64,000 bases of DNA from JBBECE01 sp964574935 (GCA_964574935.1 CAZNOZ010000005.1:24104-88103), one strand, 5' to 3'; positions 7,577 through 16,290 are shown, counted from the first letter of the stretch. Translations and numbers: made by a program. Notes: generated by a model not told the origin, from the letters alone.

Positions 7577-9342
7577 GGTGCATCCTCCCCCGCCGGTGAA
7601 GGCGTGTAGCCGCGGGGGGTGAAGGCGAGAACGGCGCCGCTCGGGCGCGTCAAGCGGCGCGATTGCGTCGCCCCGATCAGCACCAGCGCATTCATGTCGA
7701 CGCTCTTCGGATCGAATTCGACGAGGGTGCCGACGCGCACCGATTCGCCCTCACGCCCGAGGTTGGCGGCGACAACGACCGGGGTTTCCGGCGGCCGGTG
7801 ACGGAGGAAGACCGTCCTGGCTTCGGCGATCAGTTCGGTGCGGCGCTCAGAACGGGGATTGTAGAGGGCGGTCACGAAATCGCCGGAAGCGGCCGCTTCG
7901 AGGCGCTTCACGATGGTCTCGCGCGGGGTGAGCAGGTCGGACAGCGAAATGGCGCAGAAATCGTGCCCGATCAGGGCGCCGGCACCGGCAGACGCGGCCT
8001 GCAGGGCGGACACGCCGGGGACGACCGTGACCGCGGTGCGGGCGCCGGACGCCTCGATCTGTTCGAAGACCAGGGACGCCAGGGCGTAGATGCCGGGATC
8101 GCCCGAAGACACCAGCGCCACTTTTTTGCCGGCGTCGGCGAGATCGAGGGCCTTGCGCACCCGTTGGCGCTCCTCGCCGATCGGGAAGGCGTGCATGTGT
8201 TGGTTGTCGCGGGCGTCGGCGGCAAGATCGAGATAACGGGAATAGCCGACCCAGTCGGTGGCTTGCCCGAGGGCTTCGGTTGCCTGCGGGGTTCGCATCG
8301 CCGGGCCGCCTGGACCCAATCCGACGACAAAGAGCCTGCCGACCGGGCGACCGAAGCTCGCGACGTCTATGGGTTCGGCCGACCGGCCCACCGCGCAGGT
8401 GGCGCGCCGCGATTTGCGCTTTTCGACAAGCAGCTCGCCCGCCTTCAGCGCCCCCGCCTCGGCAACGCCGGGGATGCCGATCTCCGCCTCGACCGCCGCT
8501 GAAGGATTGGCGAGCCGGTGGCGCTCGGCGCCGAGCTCCTCGGCGGTGAACAGCCTGAGGGGCACGCCGAGATGGGCCGCGGTCTCGATGAGCGCCGGCT
8601 CGTCGGATTTGAGCTCGATGGTCGCGATCGCCGCCAGGCTCGCAGGTGCCAGACGCGCTTCGGCCAACGTGTGCTCGACGAGTGCGATGACTTCCTCGGG
8701 GGCGCAGCCGCGTTCGCAACCGACGCCGGCGGCGAGTGTCTTGGGGTGGTAGTGCAGCGCGGCGGGGTCTTTCGGCAGGTGCTCGGAGACGATTATCGGT
8801 ACGCTGCCGTCGGGGGCCGCCAGACCGGACTCGCTCAGCCAGGGGGCGTGGCCTTCGAGACGGAGCCTGTCGCCGGCCAACAGCCGCGCCACGAAGGGCT
8901 TGACGTCCTGGGAGGGGGCAAGCACCCAGCCCGGGGGAGGATCGTCGAGGACGATCCCGAGGCGCGATTCCGAGGCGGTGGTGATCGCCGCCGTGCCGCC
9001 GAGGAATTCCGCCAACTCGCGCGCCAGGGGGTTGGCGCCGCGGTGGCCGCCGAGCAGCGGGACCACATGGGCGCCGTCGGCGGAGACCGCGATCACCGGC
9101 GGCTCGACCTGCTTGCGGCCGATACAGTCCTTGAGGAGCCGGATGAGGATGCCGGCGGCGCAGACGCCAACGACCGGACGGTCCCCCTGATAGGCTCCCG
9201 AGAGCACGCGGCGGATGCGGTCGGCGCCGGTCGTGGCGGTTTTTTCATGGGCCCAGCATTCGGCCGCGAGATGCGCGCTGACGCGCGCCGCCACGGCGTC
9301 GCCGGCGGCCGAGAAGCACACCACGATCGGGGTCTCCGTCAT
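7573..9342 (-). CDS. fused cobalt-precorrin-5A hydrolase (CbiG) and precorrin-3B C17-methyltransferase (CbiH/CobJ)
   Basis: A 589-residue fusion of two cobalamin enzymes. Residues 1-320 are CbiG: the N-terminal domain has VVGVCAAGILIRLLKD near 57-72 and LLGGHRGAN near 96, and the C-terminal CobE-like domain has AAGVGCERGCAPEEV near 204-218. CbiG opens the delta-lactone with loss of acetaldehyde in the anaerobic route. Residues 334-589 are a CbiH/CobJ methylase with FVVGLGPGGPAMRT at 338-351, VSSGDPGIYALA and YNPRSERR, performing ring contraction and C17 methylation. Fusions of these two functions are known in proteobacteria. Start ATG overlaps the cobI stop and the stop overlaps cobM. The presence of CbiG argues for early-cobalt chemistry. 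Confidence 0.92.
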   Translation of the reverse strand: MTETPIVVCFSAAGDAVAARVSAHLAAECWAHEKTATTGADRIRRVLSGAYQGDRPVVGVCAAGILIRLLKDCIGRKQVEPPVIAVSADGAHVVPLLGGHRGANPLARELAEFLGGTAAITTASESRLGIVLDDPPPGWVLAPSQDVKPFVARLLAGDRLRLEGHAPWLSESGLAAPDGSVPIIVSEHLPKDPAALHYHPKTLAAGVGCERGCAPEEVIALVEHTLAEARLAPASLAAIATIELKSDEPALIETAAHLGVPLRLFTAEELGAERHRLANPSAAVEAEIGIPGVAEAGALKAGELLVEKRKSRRATCAVGRSAEPIDVASFGRPVGRLFVVGLGPGGPAMRTPQATEALGQATDWVGYSRYLDLAADARDNQHMHAFPIGEERQRVRKALDLADAGKKVALVSSGDPGIYALASLVFEQIEASGARTAVTVVPGVSALQAASAGAGALIGHDFCAISLSDLLTPRETIVKRLEAAASGDFVTALYNPRSERRTELIAEARTVFLRHRPPETPVVVAANLGREGESVRVGTLVEFDPKSVDMNALVLIGATQSRRLTRPSGAVLAFTPRGYTPSPAGEDAP

Positions 9343-10037
9343 TGTTCGATCCCGGGGCCGCCGGGCACCAGAACGATCGAGAAATAGGGCAGGTCGCCGG
9401 AGATTTCGCCGAGCGGGGCGACGAACTGCTCCTCATGGCTGGCGTAGCCGACGACAACCGCGCTGTCCGCCCGCCCGGTGCGGGTGAGCAGGCCCTTGAG
9501 GCGCGCGGTGTGACGCCCGGGCTTGATGACCACGGCGGCGCCGGCGGCCAGTTCCGCTTGCAGCGCGGGATCGGGCAGGGTGGCCGGCAGCACCTTGAGG
9601 ATGTCGTTGCCGGTGCCGAGCGGAAGGGAAGCGGCGGCGGCGGCGGCGGTCAGCGAGGTGACCCCCGGCACGATCTCAATGGGCAGGCGACCGGCGAGCC
9701 GGTCGAGCAGATGAACCGCGGACCCGTAGACCATCGGATCGCCCTCGCAGAGATAGGCGAGGGTTCGGCCGGCCTCGACGTGGGCGGTCAGGGTATCGGC
9801 GATGACGTCATAGGCCGTCGCCAGCGCCGCGCGCTCGGCACGCATCGGAATGTCGAGCGGCACGGCGCGGGCGGGATCGGCGATATGCGACCGGGCGATC
9901 TCGAAGGCCAGTGCCGCGCCGCTCTCGGTGCGCGGATAGGCGACGAGATCGGCATCGACGATGCGCCGCACCGCCTTGAGGGTGAGGAGTTCCGGGTCGC
10001 CCGGCCCGACACCCACGAGGTCGAGCCGGCCGGTCAC
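9339..10037 (-). CDS. cobI: precorrin-2 C20-methyltransferase (CobI/CbiL)
   Basis: SAM-dependent C20 methylation of precorrin-2 or cobalt-factor II. GTG 10037 was chosen because it overlaps the cobL stop exactly (GTGA) and gives VTGRLDLVGVGPGDPELLTLKA as the N-terminus, where this family normally begins; the frame stays open 27 bases further upstream but only inside cobL. The 232-residue chain contains YLCEGDPMVYGS near 110 and VPGVTSLTAAAAAA near 134, the substrate and SAM-loop motifs of the family. It lies between cobL and cbiGH in a tightly coupled operon. Sequence alone does not tell me whether it prefers the metal-free or the cobalt substrate. Confidence 0.94.
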   Translation of the reverse strand: MTGRLDLVGVGPGDPELLTLKAVRRIVDADLVAYPRTESGAALAFEIARSHIADPARAVPLDIPMRAERAALATAYDVIADTLTAHVEAGRTLAYLCEGDPMVYGSAVHLLDRLAGRLPIEIVPGVTSLTAAAAAASLPLGTGNDILKVLPATLPDPALQAELAAGAAVVIKPGRHTARLKGLLTRTGRADSAVVVGYASHEEQFVAPLGEISGDLPYFSIVLVPGGPGIEQ

Positions 10038-11251
10038 CCTTGCCCGCCCTTGGTGGCCGCCCACTGGGTCACGGTCATTGCGGGCCGGAAGGCGGGCTGG
10101 CTACCGACTGTCGCCAGGCGCTCGACACGAATGCGCACGAGCTCGCCGCCATGGGCGCGCTGCCTGCCGAAGAGCGCGTTTTCGCCGGCCAGGGTCACCA
10201 CATTGGCGACGAAGCGGCCGCCGGGGCCGAGAGCCCGCCAACAGGCGTCGAACAACGCTTCGTTGCCGACGCCGGCGCCCAGAAACAGCGCGTCGGGGCG
10301 CTGGTAGTCGGCGAAGCCTTCGGGGGCGGGCCGATCGCTGACGATGAGCGCCGGGGTGCCGAGGCGCTCGGCGTTTTCGGCGATCAGCCGGCGGCGGGCC
10401 GCATCGCGCTCGATGGCGACGGCGCGGGCAGCGTGGGCGGCGCGCATCCACTCGATGGAAATCGAGCCGCAGCCGGCGCCGACGTCCCACAGAACCGCGC
10501 CGGGGGCGGGCGCCAGGCGCGCCAGGGTGGTGGCGCGCACCTCGCGCTTGGTGAGCTGCCCGTCATGGGCGAAGGCGTCGTCGGGCAGGCCGGGGATGGC
10601 GGGGTGGAGCGGTGTGGCGGGTTCGGCCCGGCACTCGATGGCGAGGGTGTTGAACTCGGCGATCCCCTCGCCCGTGAATTCGGCGGCAGTGAAGGCGCTC
10701 CGGGATTCGGCGGGCGCGCCCATCTCATTGAGCACCACCATTCGGGAGGCGCCGTAGCCACGCTCGGTCAAAAGCGTCGCCACGGTTTCGACGGTGGAGA
10801 TGCCCTCGGTCAAAGCGAGGATCCGGGCGCCGGGCTGGACATGCGGGACGAGCGCCGATACCGGGCGACCATGGGCCGAGAGGCACGCGACATCCTGCAG
10901 CGGCCAGTTGAGGCGGGCGGCGGCAAGCGAAAAGGCGGACGGGGCGGGCAGGATCTCGAATTCGTCCGGCCCGAGATGGGCGCCGAGGCTCGCCCCGATC
11001 CCGAACCAGGAGGGATCCCCGGTCGCCAGGATCACCGTCGGGGTGCCGCGCCGGGAAAGGACCTGCTCAACCATCGCGTCGAAGGGCGCACGCCACTCGG
11101 TGGCCCGGCGACCGGCCGCCGCCAAAAACGCCACCGCACGCGCCGGGCCGATGACTTCGCCGGCGGCGTCGACAAGCGCCCGAGACGCCGCCGGCAGGTC
11201 GTCGACGCCGGCCCCGGAAATGCCGATCACGTGCAGCCAGGGGGCGTTCAT
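10034..11251 (-). CDS. cobL: precorrin-6Y C5,15-methyltransferase / C12 decarboxylase (CobL, CbiE-CbiT fusion)
   Basis: Bifunctional enzyme that methylates C5 and C15 and decarboxylates the C12 acetate. ATG 11251 gives a 405-residue protein beginning MNAPWLHVIGISG; the much longer open frame upstream reads through cobH in the wrong frame. Residues 1 to about 205 are the CbiE methylase (ILATGDPSWFGIGASLG, ILPAPSAFSLAAARL). Residues from about 215 are CbiT, with the SAM motif LWDVGAGCGSISIEWM near 247 and GPGGRFVANVVTL later. The start overlaps the cobH stop as ATGA and the stop overlaps cobI as GTGA. The full-length fused form is usual in alphaproteobacteria. Confidence 0.95.
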   Translation of the reverse strand: MNAPWLHVIGISGAGVDDLPAASRALVDAAGEVIGPARAVAFLAAAGRRATEWRAPFDAMVEQVLSRRGTPTVILATGDPSWFGIGASLGAHLGPDEFEILPAPSAFSLAAARLNWPLQDVACLSAHGRPVSALVPHVQPGARILALTEGISTVETVATLLTERGYGASRMVVLNEMGAPAESRSAFTAAEFTGEGIAEFNTLAIECRAEPATPLHPAIPGLPDDAFAHDGQLTKREVRATTLARLAPAPGAVLWDVGAGCGSISIEWMRAAHAARAVAIERDAARRRLIAENAERLGTPALIVSDRPAPEGFADYQRPDALFLGAGVGNEALFDACWRALGPGGRFVANVVTLAGENALFGRQRAHGGELVRIRVERLATVGSQPAFRPAMTVTQWAATKGGQG

Positions 11252-11874
11252 GGTGCGTCGGTCGCCGCCAGCGCGTTGACGGCGGCGGCGGCGAGGGCGG
11301 CGCCGCCGCGGCGACCCGGCAGGGTGATGAAGGGCACGCCTCGAGGGTCTTCGGCGAGGGCCGCCTTGGCCTCGGCGGCACCGACGAACCCGACCGGAAA
11401 GCCGAGGATCAGGGCGGGACGCGGCCAGCCCTCGTCGAGCCCCTCGAGAAGCCGGAAAAGCGCGGTGGGGGCGGTGCCGATGGCCAGAACGGCGCCACCG
11501 ATGCGGTCCTTGAGGGTTTCGACGGCGGCGGCGGCACGGGTCGTGCCGCGCTCCCGGGCGAGCGAAGCGGCCGCCGGCTGGGCGATGGCGCACAGCACCT
11601 CGTTGGACGCAGGCAGGGCGCCGGCGATGATCCCGTGCCGGACCATCTCGACGTCGGTGATGAGCGCCGCACCCGCGGCCAGCGCGGCGCGTCCCACCGC
11701 GACCGCCCCTCGCGACACCACGAGATCGGCGGCGATGTCGGGCATGCCGCAAGCGTGGATGAGCCGGACCACCAGCGCGCGCTCGTCGGCGGCGAAAGCG
11801 GAGAGGTCCGCTTCGGCCTCGATCAGGGCGAAGCTCTGACGGGTGATGGCTTCTGGCTCGCGGAGGTAGTCCAT
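11248..11874 (-). CDS. cobH: precorrin-8X methylmutase (CobH/CbiC)
   Basis: Isomerase that moves the C11 methyl group to C12, giving hydrogenobyrinate or cobyrinate. ATG 11874, five bases after the cbiX stop and preceded by GGGTGAGGGAG, gives a 208-residue protein, the family length. The catalytic histidine is His40 in RLIHACGMPDIA, equivalent to the well-studied CobH histidine. PASNEVLCAIAQPAA and LILGFPVGFVGAAEAK are further family blocks. Upstream extension of the frame runs through the His-rich tail region of cbiX and is not credible. It is the second gene of the cbiX-led operon. Confidence 0.95.
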   Translation of the reverse strand: MDYLREPEAITRQSFALIEAEADLSAFAADERALVVRLIHACGMPDIAADLVVSRGAVAVGRAALAAGAALITDVEMVRHGIIAGALPASNEVLCAIAQPAAASLARERGTTRAAAAVETLKDRIGGAVLAIGTAPTALFRLLEGLDEGWPRPALILGFPVGFVGAAEAKAALAEDPRGVPFITLPGRRGGAALAAAAVNALAATDAP

Positions 11875-11879
11875 CTCCC

Positions 11880-12944
11880 TCACCCGCGCATCGACTTGGG
11901 GCCCAGCGGGTGGTCCGCGTGGGGATAGGGATGGTGATGGTCGTGGGCAGCCCCGTCGGCGGCCTGCGGAAGCGGCAGTCCATGGGCGCGGCAGAACTCC
12001 GGGTCGCGGCAGGAGCCGTCGCAATCACCGCCGCAGGGGCAGTTCTCGAGGCCGCCGCCGACGCCTTCGACATGGTGGTGATGGGAGTGTTGGGGCTGGC
12101 CGAGCTCGTCCTCGAAGCCGAGCACCTGCTCGCGGTACTTGCACAGCGCGCAGTTCATCCGGTTGTCGCCGGTCATGATCTCGCCGATGCGCTCGATCAC
12201 CGAATCGACGACCAGCGGATGGTCGTTGAGATAGCCGGCCTTGACGATCTCGATCGCCGGGTGGCGGGCGGCGGCATCGTCGGCGGCGGCGTAGATGCGC
12301 TTGACCAGGACGCCGGTGAACAGGAAGTAGGGGAAGACGATGATCCGCTTGAAGCCGAGCCTTGCCGCCCGGTCGAGCGCCGGTGCGACGAGGGGAAAGG
12401 TGACGCCGGAATAGGCGACCTCGCCCCAGCCAAAGCCCATCCCCTCCCAAACCAGGCGCATGAGCTTGGCGACGTTGGAATTGGCGTCGGGGTCGGAGGC
12501 GCCGCGGCCGACGACCAGGAGGAGCGTCTCCGCCGGCGGACGGTCGACCGACGCCGACGCGATGGCTTCGGAGATGCGGTCGCCGGCGGCGCGGGTCATC
12601 TTCGGATCGATCCCCAGCTCCCGTCCGTAGGTGATCTCTATGTCGTGGAGGGCGGCGTAGGTGTTGAGAACCGAGGGAATGTCGTTCTTGGCATGGCCGG
12701 CGGCGAAAAGCATCGCCGGCACCGCGAAGATGCGGCGCGCGCCGCGGCCGCGGAGGCGGTCGAGGCCGGCGTGGAGGACCGGGTTGGCGAATTCGAGATA
12801 GCCATGCTCGACCGGGTTGGCGGGGAACCGTTCGGCGACCCGTTCGGCAAACCGGGCGAACTCTTCGACCGCGAACCGGTTGCGGCTGCCATGGCCGCAA
12901 ACCATGACGCCGACGTCGGCTGGCAGTTCGGCTGGCTCAGCCAT
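11880..12944 (-). CDS. cbiX: sirohydrochlorin cobaltochelatase CbiX (long form with Cys/His-rich tail)
   Basis: Inserts cobalt into sirohydrochlorin, the early-cobalt entry step. ATG 12944 gives 354 residues. Two chelatase repeats are visible, with metal-site histidines His18 in VCGHGSRN and His84 in FAAGHAKND; the second half begins near ETLLLVVGRGASD (139-151), where the position equivalent to His18 is Arg. After a linker comes MNCALCKY (263-270), the MxCxxC iron-sulfur signature seen in long CbiX proteins. The tail is unusually rich: a HSHHHH run near 286-291, five more cysteines at 302, 304, 308, 312 and 318, and a HDHHHPYPHADH segment near 334-345. It is the first gene of its operon, and its leader resembles a truncated cobalamin riboswitch. 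Confidence 0.93.
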   Translation of the reverse strand: MAEPAELPADVGVMVCGHGSRNRFAVEEFARFAERVAERFPANPVEHGYLEFANPVLHAGLDRLRGRGARRIFAVPAMLFAAGHAKNDIPSVLNTYAALHDIEITYGRELGIDPKMTRAAGDRISEAIASASVDRPPAETLLLVVGRGASDPDANSNVAKLMRLVWEGMGFGWGEVAYSGVTFPLVAPALDRAARLGFKRIIVFPYFLFTGVLVKRIYAAADDAAARHPAIEIVKAGYLNDHPLVVDSVIERIGEIMTGDNRMNCALCKYREQVLGFEDELGQPQHSHHHHVEGVGGGLENCPCGGDCDGSCRDPEFCRAHGLPLPQAADGAAHDHHHPYPHADHPLGPKSMRG

Positions 12945-13012
12945 CGGCCGGTCCGGGCGTCGAACGGGGCAGGCGGGAGATCGGCATGGGTCCACCTCTT
13001 GTGGCATCGAAA

Positions 13013-13100
13013 GAGGCAGGCGCCGCATCGGGACTTTCCGGCAGCTCCGGGGTTGGTCCCCTGATTGGGTCGACCGCACCGAAATCGCTTTCAGTTCCTC
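13013..13100 (-). promoter_or_regulatory. apparent truncated (relic) cobalamin riboswitch upstream of cbiX
   Basis: On the minus strand the cbiX leader repeats the 5' half of the intact cobalamin riboswitch found at 22805-22975. It has GGAAC, then GGTGCGG (13074-13080), ACCCAATCAGGGGACCAA and GCTGCC (13040-13045), with 29 bases between the GGTGCGG and GCTGCC marks against 27 in the intact copy. After GCTGCC the CCCGCAACTG core and the whole following arm are missing. CCTGCC (13015-13020) follows after 19 bases instead of 91. It therefore looks like a deletion derivative rather than a working aptamer. The similarity is seen directly; loss of function is inferred. Confidence 0.6.
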
Positions 13101-13202
13101 GAACGGAACGCTGCCGGGCCGTTGTAGGCGTACCCGCCCGGGTGGTCAATCGAGGCTGGCGGGCGCCGCGCAACGGGTTTCGGGAGGGGGCGGCCCGGCG
13201 CG

Positions 13203-13748
13203 TCAGCGCTGCGCCAGTTCCTGCAGCTTCAGGACCGTACGCCAGTTGCGCAGGGTGACCGGCGTGCCAAAATTGCGGGCCACGATCGCGTTGCCCAGCT
13301 TCGAGCGCGCCAGCCCGTCGGGGGTGTGCAGATAGATCTCGCGCCCGACGACGGCGAAGGCGTCCCGGCCGGAGGAAATTTCGGCGAGCGCGTCCAGGCG
13401 TTCGGACGCCGGGGCGGCTCGGCAAAACCCGACATGCACGGACTTCGGCTGATCTGTGCGGTCCGGAAACGGGCAGGCCGCGATCGCCGCCCGCCATTCG
13501 GGCAGGGTCCGCACGACGACGTCCGAACGAAATCCGAAGCGCGGTTCGAACCCGGTCTCGATTCGGGCGGCGATGGCGTCCGCGTCGGTTTCGGCGGCCT
13601 CGAACACGGCATTGCCGCTCTGGATGTAGGTGAGAACCGAGGCGAACCCGAGCGCCTCCAGCATGGCCCGAAGATCGGCCATCGGCGACTTGTGGCTGCC
13701 GCCGACATTCAGGCCGCGAAACAAGGCGATGTAGACACGCTTCGGCAC
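13203..13748 (-). CDS. DUF1697 family protein
   Basis: A 181-residue soluble protein of the DUF1697 family, recognised by its N-terminal block YIALFRGLNVGG, the YIQSGNAVFEA segment near residue 42 and a C-terminal RNFGTPVTLRNWRT block. Function is unknown. It starts with GTG four bases after the ZntB-like gene stop, so it is the last gene of the long riboswitch-led cobN operon. Nothing in its sequence suggests a link to cobalamin, and it may simply be carried along by the operon. Confidence 0.85.
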   Translation of the reverse strand: MPKRVYIALFRGLNVGGSHKSPMADLRAMLEALGFASVLTYIQSGNAVFEAAETDADAIAARIETGFEPRFGFRSDVVVRTLPEWRAAIAACPFPDRTDQPKSVHVGFCRAAPASERLDALAEISSGRDAFAVVGREIYLHTPDGLARSKLGNAIVARNFGTPVTLRNWRTVLKLQELAQR

Positions 13749-13752
13749 GGGT

Positions 13753-14751
13753 CTAGATCAGCTTCCACCATCGGAACAGCGCCAACTGGACGATCACCAG
13801 CACCACCAGCAGCAAGCAGATGACGATGAAGGCGGACGGCTGGTCGGCGCCGGGAATGCCGGCGACATTCATGCCGAGCAGCCCGGCGATCAGGCTCAGC
13901 GGCAGAAACACGGCGGCAACCACGGAGAGCAGCAGCATCCGCCGCTCCATCAGCTCGGCGCGCTGGTCCATGATCTGGTCGTGAATGACCTCGGCGCGGT
14001 CGCGGATCGAATCGAGTTCCTCGGCAAGCCGCGTGACACGGTCGGCGGCCTCGCGCAGGCGGCTGCGGTCGGTGCCGGTGAGCCAGGGCAGTTCCTCGAT
14101 CTGCATGGTGGTCAATGCGTCGCGCTGCGGGAAGATGAAACGCCTCAGCCCGATCGCGGTCTGGCGGATGTCGCCCAGTTCCGAGCGAAGGGGCGGGACG
14201 TCACCGGCGAGCATGGTCTCCTCGAGATCGTCGACGCGCTCGTTGAGTTCGGCGGTGACTGGCTCGGCGCGATCGGCCAGGCGCACCGCGAGCTTGGCGA
14301 CGAAATCGCCGGGGCTGACGGGTGCGTAGCCGCGCCTGAGCGCCTCGATGAGATCGGAGATGGCATTGAGAGCCCGGACCCAGACGCCGACGACGCGATC
14401 TTGCTCGACCCAGAGCCGCACCGAGATCATGTCGTCGGGCTCGGCGCCGGGATTGAGGTTGACCCCGCGCAGATTGACCAGGGCGCCGTCGCCATGGACG
14501 GTGCAGCGAGGCCGGGTTTCGTCGGCGGTCAGGGCGCTGACCACAAATTCGTCGAGGTCGCCATCGGCGAACCACTCATCGGCCAATGCCGCCCCCCGCT
14601 GCAGGTGAAGCCAGACGAAGCCGCCCTCGGGCGGGACAACCGATCCGGACAGGACCCCGGCGGGATCGACTTCGCTGACCCCGCCCTTGCCGTCGAATGC
14701 AAAGGCAACCAGCGGGTTGAGATCGGAGGAAGCGGCTTCGGTGTTGCTCAT
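13753..14751 (-). CDS. CorA-family divalent metal transporter, ZntB-like
   Basis: 332-residue membrane protein of the CorA/ZntB family. A long soluble N-terminal domain with helical, charged segments (residues 1 to about 265) is followed by two membrane helices near 272-290 and 305-325. The signature GMN motif sits at the end of the first helix (LLGMNVAGIPG). CorA normally has YGMNF and ZntB GMNVGG-like sequence, so the ending GMNVAG favours ZntB (zinc or other divalent cation). The ATG overlaps the preceding stop as ATGA, placing it in the riboswitch-led operon with cobO and cobN. A role in cobalt or magnesium handling for cobalamin assembly is possible but not shown. Confidence 0.85.
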   Translation of the reverse strand: MSNTEAASSDLNPLVAFAFDGKGGVSEVDPAGVLSGSVVPPEGGFVWLHLQRGAALADEWFADGDLDEFVVSALTADETRPRCTVHGDGALVNLRGVNLNPGAEPDDMISVRLWVEQDRVVGVWVRALNAISDLIEALRRGYAPVSPGDFVAKLAVRLADRAEPVTAELNERVDDLEETMLAGDVPPLRSELGDIRQTAIGLRRFIFPQRDALTTMQIEELPWLTGTDRSRLREAADRVTRLAEELDSIRDRAEVIHDQIMDQRAELMERRMLLLSVVAAVFLPLSLIAGLLGMNVAGIPGADQPSAFIVICLLLVVLVIVQLALFRWWKLI

Positions 14752-15656
14752 TCCAGGTGCTCCGCGACCGCCGACAGCGCGGCCACTTCGGTGCCGGCGA
14801 GCCCAATCGAGAGAAACAGCGTCAGGCCACGGTCGCGGTCAGGATCGAAGGCGCCGATCAAATCGCCCAGATGCTGGACGCGCCGGCCCGCCTCAGTGTC
14901 CGCCAGAATGTGATCGGACCCGAGTTCGGCGATCTGTTGCGGGCTGTCGGTGGCAATCGTCGCGACGCGATCGGCAAGCGCCGGCGGCAGTTCGTGGGCG
15001 GCTTTCGACTTCGGGCCGAGGGTGGTGACGTGGGCGGCGGGCGCAATCCAGTCGGGATCGACGACCGGGACGGCGGCGCTCGTCGCCAGCACGACCACGT
15101 CGGCGTCGCGCACCGCCTGCTCGGCGCTGTCGGCAACGACGATGGGGGCCTGATAGTGGCGCTGCACGCGTGAGGCGAGGTCCTGGGCCGCCTGCGGCCG
15201 CCGGCCCCAGATGCGGACCGCCTCGAATTGCCTGGTGTCAGCGATGCCGATGAGCTGTGCCTCGGCCTGGCGGCCGACCCCGACGATGGCCAGGCTCTTC
15301 GCGTTGCGGGAGGCCATTGTGTCGACGGCAACGCCACCGATGCAGCCGGTCCGCAACGCCCCCAGACGGTTGCCGACGACAAGCGCGACCAGCTCCGCGG
15401 ATTCGCGCCCCCAGGCGGCGACAAGTTGCGTATCGGCGGGATTTCCCGGCTTGGCGAAGGTCTGGTAGACGCGGAAACCGGCGAGATCGCCGGCGCCACC
15501 GATGGTGAAAATCAGTTCACCCTCGCCGAAATCCACCACATGGCGTGGCGGAGACGTCGCCTTGCCCCTGGCATCGGCGACGATGTAGTCCGCAACCGCC
15601 TGGCGCATCAGCGCAATGGGCGGGTCGGCAAGGTCTTCATCGGTGAGAATGCGCAT
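14748..15656 (-). CDS. ornithine cyclodeaminase / mu-crystallin family protein
   Basis: 302-residue NAD(P)-dependent protein of the ornithine cyclodeaminase/mu-crystallin family. ATG 15656 lies 4 bases after the cobO stop; an alternative in-frame start 21 bases upstream would overlap cobO. Visible blocks are PPRHVVDFGEGELIFT (substrate-side domain), VVGNRLGALRTGCIGGVA near 100 and the Rossmann region AIVGVGRQAEAQL near 130. Family members are ornithine cyclodeaminases, alanine or ketimine dehydrogenases and related imine enzymes, so the substrate is open. Its location between cobO and a metal transporter in a cobalamin operon is unusual. Confidence 0.85.
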   Translation of the reverse strand: MRILTDEDLADPPIALMRQAVADYIVADARGKATSPPRHVVDFGEGELIFTIGGAGDLAGFRVYQTFAKPGNPADTQLVAAWGRESAELVALVVGNRLGALRTGCIGGVAVDTMASRNAKSLAIVGVGRQAEAQLIGIADTRQFEAVRIWGRRPQAAQDLASRVQRHYQAPIVVADSAEQAVRDADVVVLATSAAVPVVDPDWIAPAAHVTTLGPKSKAAHELPPALADRVATIATDSPQQIAELGSDHILADTEAGRRVQHLGDLIGAFDPDRDRGLTLFLSIGLAGTEVAALSAVAEHLE

Positions 15657-15660
15657 GGGT

Positions 15661-16290
15661 TCAGAACTCAATGCCAAGCTGGGCCTTCACCCCGGCGCGG
15701 AAGGGGTGCTTGACCATCGTCATGTCGGTGACCAGATCGGCGAACTCGATCAGTTCGTCGCTGGCGTTGCGGCCGGTGATGACGACGTGCTTCATCGCCG
15801 GCTTGTGTCGGAGGGCATCGATCACCTCGGCGACGGGCAGGTAGCCGTAGCGCAATACGATGTTGAGCTCGTCGCAGACGACCAGATCGTGGACGTCGTC
15901 GCCGATCATCGCCCTGGCGGCCTCCCAGGCGGCGCGGGCGGCGGCGATATCGCGCTGGCGGTCCTGGGTCTCCCAGGTGAACCCCTCCCCCATCGTGGCC
16001 AGGGTGACCTTGTCGCCGAACGCCTCGAGCGCCTTGCGTTCGCCGGTGAGCCACTTGCCCTTGACGAACTGCACGACGCCGACCTTCATGCCGTTTCCGA
16101 GCGCCCGGAAGACCATGCCGAAGGCGGCGGTGGACTTGCCCTTGCCCTTGCCGGTGTGGACGATGACCAGGCCCTTCTCGACGGTCTTGGTGGCGAGGAT
16201 CTTGTCGCGCGCCGCCTTCTTCTTGCGCATCTTGTCGGCATGGCGGGCGTCGAGCTCGGCCTCGGTCATGGTGTCGGTGATCTTGGTCAT
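15661..16290 (-). CDS. cobO: cob(I)yrinic acid a,c-diamide adenosyltransferase (CobO/BtuR type)
   Basis: Transfers the 5'-deoxyadenosyl group from ATP to the reduced corrinoid. The 209-residue chain has a basic N-terminal helix (KMRKKKAARDK) followed by the inverted P-loop HTGKGKGKSTAAFG at about 45-58, QFVKGKWLTGE near 74 and VVCDELNIVLRYGYL near 138-152, all diagnostic of the CobA/CobO/BtuR family. The ATG overlaps the upstream kinase stop as ATGA. It is under the same riboswitch as cobW and cobN through the operon. Confidence 0.95.
   Translation of the reverse strand: MTKITDTMTEAELDARHADKMRKKKAARDKILATKTVEKGLVIVHTGKGKGKSTAAFGMVFRALGNGMKVGVVQFVKGKWLTGERKALEAFGDKVTLATMGEGFTWETQDRQRDIAAARAAWEAARAMIGDDVHDLVVCDELNIVLRYGYLPVAEVIDALRHKPAMKHVVITGRNASDELIEFADLVTDMTMVKHPFRAGVKAQLGIEF

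Noticed and set aside
4914..7583. 889-codon open frame on the minus strand across cbiD, cobK and cobM
   Set aside because: Low-complexity Arg/His/Gly composition, no motifs, and it is antisense or out of frame to three clear cobalamin genes.
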